From Solobacterium sp. (GTDB taxonomy: Bacteria; Bacillota_I; Bacilli_A; Erysipelotrichales; Erysipelotrichaceae), in NCBI GenBank assembly GCA_017543025.1, contig JAFYGX010000229.1, positions 1 through 8,690 on the forward strand: a stretch of DNA of 8,690 nt, given 5' to 3'. Both the position numbers and the translations under genes were made by a program. A model generated the notes under the pieces. It saw nothing but the letters and a program-made list of their open reading frames with translations. It had not been told where the DNA came from and ran no database searches. Below, one piece after another: positions 1-6,409 of this stretch. The first letter of the stretch is position 1. The number at the start of each line of letters is the position of its first letter.

Positions 1-165
1 AAGCGAGGGAAGTCCGGTAAAATTCGCAATGACAAAGATAACTACTATCTTTTTCGCAACTTTGAAAAAGCAAATGTTTTTGGTATGATCGCTTCCATTC
101 ATACATTCGGAAGAGATTTATCCTGGAATCCTCATATACATTATGACAAGCAAGTAGTTATGTGA
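1..165 (+). pseudogene. IS91-like (HUH) transposase remnant, truncated at both ends
   Basis: Frame 1 is open from the window edge to a TGA at 163-165 and encodes 54 residues. Near its end is HTFGRDLSWNPHIH, the block that in IS91-family (Y2, rolling-circle) transposases carries the HUH metal-binding motif, here HIH, that positions the catalytic tyrosine reaction. In family members the protein continues well past HIH, with the catalytic tyrosines downstream. Here only about six unrelated-looking residues (YDKQVVM) follow before the stop, and I see no resumption of the family sequence further on. The piece is therefore a 3'-truncated, inactive remnant whose 5' part lies outside the window. The family call rests on recognising the motif by eye, so a related Y2 transposase is possible. 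Confidence 0.72.
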
Positions 166-535
166 AGTATCTTAGATATTCTGTGTCGAGAAGACACTGT
201 AATTTTATTTTCTTTCTCTCATTGCGATCCGTTCACTGTTGATCGGATTTTGTTCTGTTTCCCTCGCTGCCGGTCTGCACTGTAAGATTGCGGATCTGTG
301 TCTGTATGCAGCGGGTATGGCTGCATATAGCAGTATGGCATCCCTGCAGAATGACTGCGCGGATGTTTCTTATCAGCCGGAAAGGCATTGGGTTCCGGTT
401 CACGGGCTATGCTGCTGTGATCTGTTTTCTGATGTGATTCTGCTTGCCGTTTTGACTGTAAATGATGGTTTTATCATTTACTGCGGTACCTGTTTCCATC
501 CTTTTCAATAGTACTCTGGTCTCCGGCTCTTCCCT
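166..535. other. Gene-poor interval, possible decayed membrane-protein DNA
   Basis: No convincing gene is visible. A 90-codon open frame at 239-511 (+) has no ribosome binding site and resembles no family I know. Hydrophobic stretches occur in two different frames: RFTGYAAVICFLM in the frame ending near 430, and VILLAVLTVNDGFIIY in the 239-511 frame just after it. They would read as one membrane helix if a frameshift near 428-436 were undone, so this could be a degraded membrane-protein gene. A short hairpin (183-187 with 193-197) followed by a T-rich run lies just downstream of the transposase remnant, but it is weak. Confidence 0.3.
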
Positions 536-537
536 TC

Positions 538-564
538 TTGTAATGCGGTTTTACCTGTGATAAA
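538..564 (+). promoter_or_regulatory. Possible promoter of the PLP-enzyme gene
   Basis: TTGTAA at 538-543 could be a -35 box, and TGTGATAAA at 556-564 has the TGn extension plus a GATAAA -10 box that matches the consensus at the four central positions. The spacer is 15 nt, shorter than ideal, but an extended -10 tolerates a poor -35. It would give a 5' leader of about 70 nt before the ATG at 644. This is pattern matching only. Confidence 0.3.
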
Positions 565-580
565 TAAGAGACAGACAGAG

Positions 581-625
581 CTGCAGGAAACAGAAAAGAA
601 ACGTACGTACCCATTTCCTGTACAG
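581..625 (+). promoter_or_regulatory. Leader hairpin just upstream of the ribosome binding site
   Basis: CAGGAAA at 584-590 is perfectly complementary to TTTCCTG at 614-620, and the flanking CTG (581-583) can pair with CAG (623-625) across a 2-nt bulge. The 23-nt loop contains the self-complementary GTACGTAC. The structure ends five bases before the GAGGA ribosome binding site (631-635). It has no T-run, so it is not a terminator. It does not match any riboswitch I can recognise (no SAM-box core seen). Confidence 0.3.
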
Positions 626-643
626 CAGAAGAGGAAACTGATC

Positions 644-1816
644 ATGAGCCGATATGATACTGATTTTTCAAAGATGGAGCTCGCGACCCGTGCCATCAAG
701 TGCGGCGAAGGGCCGGACCCCGTTACCAGAGCGTTAAACACGCCGATTTATGAAACATCTTCCTATGGTTATGAATCCGCAGAGCAGTATGATGAAATGC
801 TTGCCCGCGGTGCACAGTGGGAACCGGATCTCTATATCTACAGCCGGACCACCAACCCGACAACCACCGCAATGGAAAAGAAGGTCATTGCCCTCGAGCA
901 TTCGGAAGATGCAGTGATCTGTGCCTGCGGTATGGCAGCGATTTCCACTTCCCTGCTTTCATTTCTGAACGCCGGAGATCATGTGATCTGCTCGGATGAC
1001 ACCTTCATGTGTACTTCCAGTCTGTTTGCGGACATCCTTCCGTCAAAGGGAATCGAAACCTCCCGGGTGGAAGTGCTCGATCTGAAGAATATCGAAGAAG
1101 CGATCCGCCCGAATACCAGAGTCATTTATCTGGAGGCGCTGTCCAATCCGAAACTGAAGCTTGCGGATCTTCCGGCAATTGCAGAGATTGCCCACCGGAA
1201 CGGCTGCAGGTTCATCGTCGACAATACCTTTCTTTCGCCCATTGTAATGCGCCCGCTCGACTGGGGTGCAGACCTCGTGGTACATTCTGCCACAAAGTAC
1301 TATGTCGGCCATGGTGATGCGCTCTGCGGCATCGTAGCCGGCAGAAAGGAGGATATCGACCGGGTTCGCTTCTACTATGACAACCTCGGTTCGCATATCA
1401 GCCCGTTTGATTCCTGGCTGGCACTGCGAAGTGTGCGCACCATGCCGTTACGGGTTAAGCAGCAGTCGGAGAATGCAATGGCTCTGGCACAATGGTTTGA
1501 AACCAGAGACGAAGTGGATTATGTCACCTATCCGGGTCTTGCCTCCCACCCCCAGCATGCACTGGCAGAGAAACTGTTTCTCAACGGCCTTTACGGAGGC
1601 ATGCTGTGTGTGCACCTCAAAGGCGGGTATGAAGAAATGTGCCGGTTTGCGGATGCGACAGCGATCCCGCCGGTAGCGACCAGCCTTGGCGATGTCGTTA
1701 CGCTGATGTTCCCGAAGTCTGCTTACAACAACCTGATCCGCATCTCTACCGGATGCGAGGACGTGAAAGATCTGATTGCAGATTTCGAACAGGCATTTGA
1801 CGCATTGAAGAAATAA
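644..1816 (+). CDS. Methionine gamma-lyase-like PLP-dependent enzyme (Cys/Met metabolism family)
   Basis: A 390-residue cytosolic enzyme of the Cys/Met metabolism PLP family (fold type I), probably splitting methionine or homocysteine to a thiol, ammonia and an oxo-acid. Visible landmarks: YSRTTNPT (66-73, phosphate contact from the neighbouring subunit), CGMAAIST (95-102), Asp193 in VDNT (pyridine nitrogen), the Schiff-base Lys218 in SATKYY, SLGD (347-350) and Arg366 in LIRIS (substrate carboxylate). Cys123 aligns with the cysteine typical of methionine gamma-lyases (YGCT there, FMCT here), which favours that activity over cystathionine or O-acetylhomoserine enzymes. The usual Tyr two residues before it is Phe121. 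The SLGD-to-RIS stretch is about 16 residues shorter than in the Pseudomonas enzyme. I chose ATG 644, not the in-frame ATG at 557, because GAGGA (631-635) sits 8 nt upstream and family homology begins there. The gene stands alone, with its own terminator. Confidence 0.85.
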   Translation: MSRYDTDFSKMELATRAIKCGEGPDPVTRALNTPIYETSSYGYESAEQYDEMLARGAQWEPDLYIYSRTTNPTTTAMEKKVIALEHSEDAVICACGMAAISTSLLSFLNAGDHVICSDDTFMCTSSLFADILPSKGIETSRVEVLDLKNIEEAIRPNTRVIYLEALSNPKLKLADLPAIAEIAHRNGCRFIVDNTFLSPIVMRPLDWGADLVVHSATKYYVGHGDALCGIVAGRKEDIDRVRFYYDNLGSHISPFDSWLALRSVRTMPLRVKQQSENAMALAQWFETRDEVDYVTYPGLASHPQHALAEKLFLNGLYGGMLCVHLKGGYEEMCRFADATAIPPVATSLGDVVTLMFPKSAYNNLIRISTGCEDVKDLIADFEQAFDALKK

Positions 1817-1821
1817 GAATC

Positions 1822-1864
1822 AACAGGGGCTGATACTAATGAACCGGCCCCTGTTTTTCTTTCT
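1822..1864 (+). terminator. Rho-independent terminator of the PLP-enzyme gene
   Basis: AACAGGGGC (1822-1830) pairs perfectly with GCCCCTGTT (1847-1855) around a 16-nt loop, followed by a T-rich run TTTTTCTTTCT (1854-1864). It begins six bases after the stop codon. The opposing minus-strand operon ends at 1896, so the hairpin is shared space. Its minus-strand trailer (TTGATTCTT) is poor in T, so efficient stopping is expected mainly for plus-strand transcripts. Confidence 0.88.
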
Positions 1865-1895
1865 GTAAGCTTCGCTACACTTCACAGCAGACCAT

Positions 1896-2534
1896 TTATG
1901 GTTCTGTTCTGTCTGTCACCCGTTCCATGCGTGCAATCTTCCCTCTGAAATACGGACTGTTGTTATAATTTCCATCCAGTATCAGCCCGTTGGTTATAGT
2001 TCCGAAATAATGCAATGCGGCCTTCGCGTCAATCACAAACTCCAGTACCGTTCCGTTGATATCCACCGCACATCCGTCGGATGCATCTTTCGGATCTTTT
2101 TCATCGGTCTTGATAACCGGCAGAATGATTCCGGTATCGAGCGTCACATAATACCTGCTTCCGACTTTGCCGAACTGATAGCCAAGGGCAACCGCAAGAA
2201 ACCCGTCTCTGTCATACAGAAAGCCGGTTTTGCGGTCAATCTTCAGGCTTTCATGAATCAGCCGATACTGAGCAGACGTCGGATCCGTAATCATCCGGTA
2301 ATCTTCATAGGTCTTGCCGGAGCTGTCGGCACAGACTTCGATTTCTTCACACGGCAGTTTCTTCTGATAGCGCTGAAACTTCGCCGGATTTACAGCTGGC
2401 CGGTTCCATGCGATCAGGATCAGAATCAATGCAAAGGCAATCCCGCCGGCAGTGATCCAGACTTCCTTTTTTACCTTTCTCAGTCTTCTCAAAAACCGGC
2501 GAAGCTTCTTCTTCCACCGGCGCTTATTCACCAT
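1896..2534 (-). CDS. Single-pass membrane protein with a strongly basic cytoplasmic tail, unknown function
   Basis: I do not recognise a family. The protein is 212 residues if started at ATG 2534. The first 23 residues contain 14 Lys/Arg. A hydrophobic helix follows at about 25-43 (VWITAGGIAFALILILIAW), then some 165 soluble residues. By the positive-inside rule this is an N-in, C-out protein anchored in the membrane. The outer part has aromatic and Asp/Gly-rich strands (GSRYYVTLDTG, GNYNNSPYFRG) suggestive of a beta-rich domain. The start overlaps the end of the upstream lipoprotein gene by 11 nt (ATGGTGAATAA, read in two frames) and lacks a good ribosome binding site, which fits translational coupling. 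An in-frame ATG at 2558 and an upstream TTG/GTG-type start at 2585 are alternatives with no better site. It is the last gene of the operon and probably acts at the cell surface with the lipoprotein. Confidence 0.75.
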   Translation of the reverse strand: MVNKRRWKKKLRRFLRRLRKVKKEVWITAGGIAFALILILIAWNRPAVNPAKFQRYQKKLPCEEIEVCADSSGKTYEDYRMITDPTSAQYRLIHESLKIDRKTGFLYDRDGFLAVALGYQFGKVGSRYYVTLDTGIILPVIKTDEKDPKDASDGCAVDINGTVLEFVIDAKAALHYFGTITNGLILDGNYNNSPYFRGKIARMERVTDRTEP

Positions 2535-3885
2535 GATGCAATGTGATGTACGTTTCATCCGCTGTGATGAAAGGCTCTGCGTCATATCCGTCGATCGGAG
2601 TAACCGTTATTTCGCCGTCTTCACTGACTTCCACATGTATCTTTCCGGTAATCGGCTCTGTCGTTCCGCCGGTCACCCGGAGCGAAAAGCAGAGATCGTT
2701 ATCGTCCGGGTCTCCGCTCCATGTGAGAAAGCCGCGCATCGTCAGTCTGCTGTCTCTGTCTTTCAGAAGCACATTCACCGTTCCATCCCGATACACATCT
2801 GCCAGCAGCCGCTCATTTTCGAGCACCTGAGATGTCAGCCCATACCATTTCCGGTTAAACAGCGGTTCTCTGCCGGCCGTTTCTTCATACCGCAGCTCAT
2901 ACTCTTCCATGGATACCGGGTATTGCGAAGGCTGACTCAGATCTGCTTTCAGAAACCGTTCAGCCCCGTCTGCCGGCTGCCGTGTTTCATTCAGCCCGTT
3001 TAATACAAGCCCGTCTTCCGTTACGGTAATACGGCAATACGGATAATCCGGTTCGGTATAGGTGCCTCCCATTGCAAACATGGAAAACTGTTTTACAGAC
3101 ACATCAAACGTATCTGCGTCCCTGCTGTTCAGCTCGTCAGGTTCCACCGGCGTCAGCTCCAGTGCGGAAAACATATATTCGCTTCCTTCCATGTACGAAT
3201 TGATATGCACAAAGATCCGGTCAAACGCCTCGTAAAACTCCCATACCTCTGATTCCCGCTCATTCACCTCAACGATATACCGCATCCCGCTGATCTTCTG
3301 AATCAGCGTTTTTTCAATCGCTTCCGTATCACCATAGACATCTGCCGGCCATTCTTTTACCGTTCCGTCTTCATTGCATATGCGTCCGTCTCTGACATGC
3401 ACGGTTTCATTTTCTGCTGCTTCAAAGCGCAATACCGGCCGCTTCAGCAGTACATAGCCGGTGTCCGTCCGGTTTCCGTAACAGCCGCCGCTGTCCAGAA
3501 GCTTCACAGTTTCAATCGGTTTCGAAAGCACTACGGTTACCGGAACGTCTTCCGAAACAAGCGCCGTTCCGTAATCGGCAGGATCTGTGCTGCTGAACGG
3601 ATAGTCTCCTTTCAGCGTCACCCGGAAGGGACATGGTACGCCAGTACCGAAAAAACCTCCCACTGACGTTATCTCTGCCTTCTTTACCTTTGAAGGCAGT
3701 TCGACAACCCGCTCTTCCGGATCTGCTTCGGTATCTGCGATGAACGCTTTTCTCCCGGACGTATTCACAAAAAACCGCATTCCGTTTTCATTCACTTCTG
3801 TCTCGTATCCCGTACAGCCGCCAAGAACCCCTGCCAGCAGGCATCCGATCAGAATGCTGTTAAGTATCTGTTTCTTCTGTTTCAT
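2524..3885 (-). CDS. Predicted lipoprotein, unknown family
   Basis: A 453-residue secreted protein. Residues 1-23 form a lipoprotein signal peptide: basic MKQKKQ, hydrophobic core, then the lipobox LGGC with the lipidated cysteine at position 24. The mature ~430 residues are acidic, with many short alternating strands and no hydrophobic helix, so an extracellular beta-rich protein tethered to the membrane is likely. I recognise no enzymatic motif or named domain. The start at 3885 is firm: GGGGAGG (3898-3892) lies 6 nt upstream, inside the last codons of the acetyltransferase gene, and ATGA (3885-3882) is shared between this start and that gene's TGA. The downstream membrane-protein gene overlaps its end by 11 nt. 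Such tight packing implies coordinated synthesis of the two envelope proteins. Confidence 0.82.
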   Translation of the reverse strand: MKQKKQILNSILIGCLLAGVLGGCTGYETEVNENGMRFFVNTSGRKAFIADTEADPEERVVELPSKVKKAEITSVGGFFGTGVPCPFRVTLKGDYPFSSTDPADYGTALVSEDVPVTVVLSKPIETVKLLDSGGCYGNRTDTGYVLLKRPVLRFEAAENETVHVRDGRICNEDGTVKEWPADVYGDTEAIEKTLIQKISGMRYIVEVNERESEVWEFYEAFDRIFVHINSYMEGSEYMFSALELTPVEPDELNSRDADTFDVSVKQFSMFAMGGTYTEPDYPYCRITVTEDGLVLNGLNETRQPADGAERFLKADLSQPSQYPVSMEEYELRYEETAGREPLFNRKWYGLTSQVLENERLLADVYRDGTVNVLLKDRDSRLTMRGFLTWSGDPDDNDLCFSLRVTGGTTEPITGKIHVEVSEDGEITVTPIDGYDAEPFITADETYITLHHGE

Positions 3886-4409
3886 GCGTTTCCTCCCCGA
3901 AGATATTCCGCTCCGATCACTTCACGGACCTGATACTGTCTTCCTGAAATTCCTGTCACTTCTGCCCGGAACATCCGGCTTTTATGAAAGCCGTTATGAA
4001 GCAGTACCGCCTTCATCGCTTCATGGTCTTCTCTGACGTAGGCAGAATACCCGCTGCATACAGTTCCTTCGGTCAGCGTGATCAGCTCCTGCAATGCCCT
4101 TGTGCCATAGCCTTTACTGCATTCGTTCTGAACAATGAGAAGATCAATCTCACCGATTCCGTCTTCATAAACGGTAAGCTCTGCTTTTCCGATCAGGGTT
4201 CTGTTTCGGTAAATTCCTTTCGCCAGAAAGCGAAAGCCGTTGTTCATGCCGGTGCGCGCCGCAAGCACATATGCTCTGGTACGATCCTCATCCAGCGGCA
4301 GAAAAACCGGATTCAGACAGAAGTTCTGATCACTCGCTTCATACAGCTCATTGAGCGTTTCATAACGCAGCGGGAGTTCTCCCAGTGTAATATTGATTCC
4401 TGTTTTCAT
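3882..4409 (-). CDS. GNAT-family N-acetyltransferase
   Basis: A 175-residue cytosolic protein of the GNAT fold, transferring an acetyl group from acetyl-CoA to an amine; the substrate cannot be read from sequence. Motif A is at about 87-109 (EIDLLIVQNECSKGYGTRAL). The GYG at 100-102 forms the pyrophosphate-binding loop, but the usual Arg/Gln three residues before the first glycine is Cys97. The motif B region is VREDHEAMKAVLLHNGF (125-141), where His129 stands at the frequently conserved Asn. It is the first gene of a minus-strand operon and its stop shares ATGA with the lipoprotein start. The ATG at 4409 lacks a Shine-Dalgarno sequence. A TATACT box lies 7 nt upstream, so a leaderless message is possible. 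Acetyltransferases in front of envelope proteins can be housekeeping passengers, so a functional link is only an inference. Confidence 0.82.
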   Translation of the reverse strand: MKTGINITLGELPLRYETLNELYEASDQNFCLNPVFLPLDEDRTRAYVLAARTGMNNGFRFLAKGIYRNRTLIGKAELTVYEDGIGEIDLLIVQNECSKGYGTRALQELITLTEGTVCSGYSAYVREDHEAMKAVLLHNGFHKSRMFRAEVTGISGRQYQVREVIGAEYLRGGNA

Positions 4410-4416
4410 TAAGTAA

Positions 4417-4422
4417 AGTATA
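4417..4422 (-). promoter_or_regulatory. Possible -10 box of the acetyltransferase operon
   Basis: Read on the minus strand, TATACT (4422-4417) differs from the TATAAT consensus at one position and ends 7 nt before the ATG at 4409. A start at or next to the A of ATG would make the message leaderless, matching the missing ribosome binding site. I see no good -35 hexamer at 16-18 nt upstream, so support is moderate at best. Confidence 0.35.
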
Positions 4423-4654
4423 GCGGACGATCGCTCCCGTTTCCGGTTTCTGTCTGATTATTCTGATTATTGAATTCAGGCAGCTTTCCGCATCCACAAT
4501 GAAAAATGCGCTGTGGCATCTGAACCGTTCCGGATATCAGGAAACAGCAGAATACAGCTTCCTGTATATCCGTATCATACCGCAGAAGATCGGCTCTTGC
4601 GGAACAGCGTACAGGCCGGACATTCTGATTAAGGATGAAACAGAAAGAGGGGCT
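4423..4654. other. Intergenic interval with no supported gene
   Basis: This lies between the end of the GGDEF part (4655) and the acetyltransferase operon. A 93-codon plus-strand open frame (4499-4780) has no ribosome binding site and runs antisense into the GGDEF gene, so I do not call it. Short minus-strand frames include a Cys-rich one (FHCGCGKLPEF) without a start signal. An inverted repeat (4640-4646 with 4666-4672) overlaps the GGDEF stop but has no T-run. Confidence 0.4.
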
Positions 4655-5599
4655 TCAGAGTTTCGTTTCTGTCTCTGCGATCCGCATCTGTTTCAGACGC
4701 TTCTTTTCTTCATACATCCATACATCTGCCCGCTCCATGATCTGCGCCAGCGTGCTGTCGGAATCCTTTCGGTAATCTGACATCCCGCCTGAAATCACAG
4801 CTTCCTGCAGTCCGATGTGTATGTTTTCTTCACTGGTCTGTTTCAGTGTTTCCAGCAATTCGTTCCGCCGGGTATAATCTTCTCCTTCCAGAATCACCAG
4901 AAATTCATCTCCGCCGATCCGGAATACCGGACTGTGTTTGTATATCCGGCAGATGGTCGTACTTGCTTTCTTCAGATGTTCATCGCCGTATTTGTGCCCG
5001 TGCTTATCATTGATCACCTTCAGATCATTGACATCGCAGATCACCACCGCAAAGTCCTGCATTTCCTGGTGTTCGATCAGATCATTGAGTTCTTCGCTTT
5101 TCTCCGCAAACGCATGCTTGCTTTTGACGCCGGTCAGCGGATCACGGTACATGGTTTCTTTTGTATTGCCCAGCTCTCTTGCATACTCCAGTTCCTTCTT
5201 ATGCATGATGGAGTAAATGCTGAGCAGCAGAACTGCAGTCACGCCCATCGTGATCAGCTGCAGCAGACTGCTCACCGTCAGAGAATGATTGATCTTTTCA
5301 ATCTCATTATTCAGATACAGGGTTTCTGCCGCAGTTCGCTCCGCCGTGCTCCAGTTCGGTGAATAATACGCCACCAGTTCGTCTACCACCTCCCGGGTCA
5401 TGAACGCCGTCCGTTCCCGGATCCAGTTAAACGACGCGCCGTACGTTAACATCAGAAACGCCAGCCATACCACAATGGATTTGCCGAACTTGTTCTGTCT
5501 GTCGCTGGTAAGGATATACCGGAAAAACAGGAAGCCAAGCACCAGCCATACGGTAAGGATCAGATAGGTTTCCGGCGCAAGACTGCCGCCGCCAAGAAT
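4655..5599 (-). pseudogene. GGDEF (diguanylate cyclase) module of the broken fusion
   Basis: The frame continues directly past the TGA (ILGGGSLAPETYLILTVW and on). It encodes a helix, a second helix (SIVVWLAFLMLTYGASF), an outside loop of about 54 residues, a third helix (LLQLITMGVTAVLLLSIYSI) and a cytoplasmic GGDEF domain. In numbering from GTG 5542: DPLTG at 134-138, the metal-site DVND at 170-173, NDKHGHKYGD at 178-187, the signature GGDEF at 210-214 and ADVWMYEEKK near the end. By motif the cyclase, which makes c-di-GMP from two GTP, looks competent. The RxxD inhibitory site normally five residues before GGDEF is absent (YKHS there). Neither the GTG at 5542 nor later ATGs have a convincing ribosome binding site, so separate translation is doubtful without readthrough. 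Confidence 0.78.
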
Positions 5600-6259
5600 T
5601 CACGGAAACATGAATGTAAAGCCGAACCAGACAGAAACCAGAATGCCCAGCAGGCCGAAGATTCTTTCTTTCTGATCGCCGCGCTGTACCGCAATCCTGT
5701 ATGCGCTGAACGAGGTAAGCCCGTAGGCAATCGCTCCGCCCAGCGTTGTGATATCTACAACCCATTCAATCGCAGTACGGCCAAGCACGAGAATGATACA
5801 GGAGATGACCGCACAGAACAGAATCGCATTGGAAGGATTTCCTTCCTGATTCCGGTATGCAAACCACTTTGACAGAATGCCGTCCTCTGCCATCGCGGCA
5901 TACAGCCGGCTTGACGCCACCAGCATGCCGATGAGACTGCTCAGTACAGCTCCAAGCACCGAACAGACCAGCAGTACCTGGCCTTTTGTGCCAAGCAGAG
6001 AGATGGCCGCATAAAACGACGGTATATTTTCTACCCGATTCAGCGCTTCCACTTTGGCAGCGTCCAGCTCCCATTGCCCGATTACCGGTACGGACGCTGA
6101 CAGAATGGTCAGCAGGCTGTACACCAGCGCTCCGGCAAGCAGCGCAATACCGATCACAGACAGGGATCGTTTTGCCTGAAACTTAAATTCCGGTACGGAG
6201 TGCGACACCGATTCAAATCCGATATACGCCCACGGGGCAAGCGAGATGATGCGCAGCAC
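5600..6259 (-). pseudogene. Permease fragment 2: C-terminal APC transmembrane region
   Basis: About 219 residues in the same register as fragment 1. LAPWAYIGFESVSHSVPE (residues 7-24) is the APC helix-6 region with the GFES motif, and SSRLYAAMAEDG (116-127) is the conserved helix-8/loop signature. Several more helices follow, ending in LLGILVSVWFGFTFMFP before the TGA at 5602-5600. The GTG at 6259 is simply a Val codon (LRIISLAPWA is mid-protein sequence) and has no ribosome binding site, so this is not an independent gene. Confidence 0.8.
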
Positions 6260-6409
6260 CTGCCTCAGAGGGATGCATCACATCGGAAAACAGCGTTACG
6301 CCTGAGCCTGCGGTAATGCTTACTGCACTGCCGGTCATTACACATGCAGTGATCAGAAAGACGATTACAAATACAGCAAGTAGCCAGATTGCCAGCTTCT
6401 TCCTTTTTG

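Noticed and set aside
183..210. Hairpin plus T-rich run resembling a terminator after the transposase remnant.
   Set aside because: The stem is only 5 bp and the T-tract is broken; too weak to call.
239..511. 90-codon open frame upstream of the PLP enzyme.
   Set aside because: It has no ribosome binding site, no recognisable family and unusual composition; it is more likely decayed or chance sequence.
557..643. Upstream in-frame ATG giving a 419-residue PLP enzyme.
   Set aside because: The extra 29 residues are highly charged and unlike the family, span the leader hairpin and have no ribosome binding site; ATG 644 has GAGGA at proper spacing.
2010..2546. Long plus-strand open frames opposite the lipoprotein and membrane-protein genes (also 2452-3003).
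   Set aside because: They are antisense shadows; the minus-strand genes have a lipobox, an ordered signal peptide and coupled starts.
4640..4672. Inverted repeat ACAGAAA/TTTCTGT at the end of the GGDEF gene.
   Set aside because: It is AT-rich, overlaps the coding end and has no T-run on the minus strand; not a credible terminator.
5600..5602. TGA might be recoded as an amino acid in this organism.
   Set aside because: TGA serves as the natural terminator of other genes here (for example the nuclease at 8032 and the acetyltransferase at 3882), and Trp is encoded by TGG throughout.
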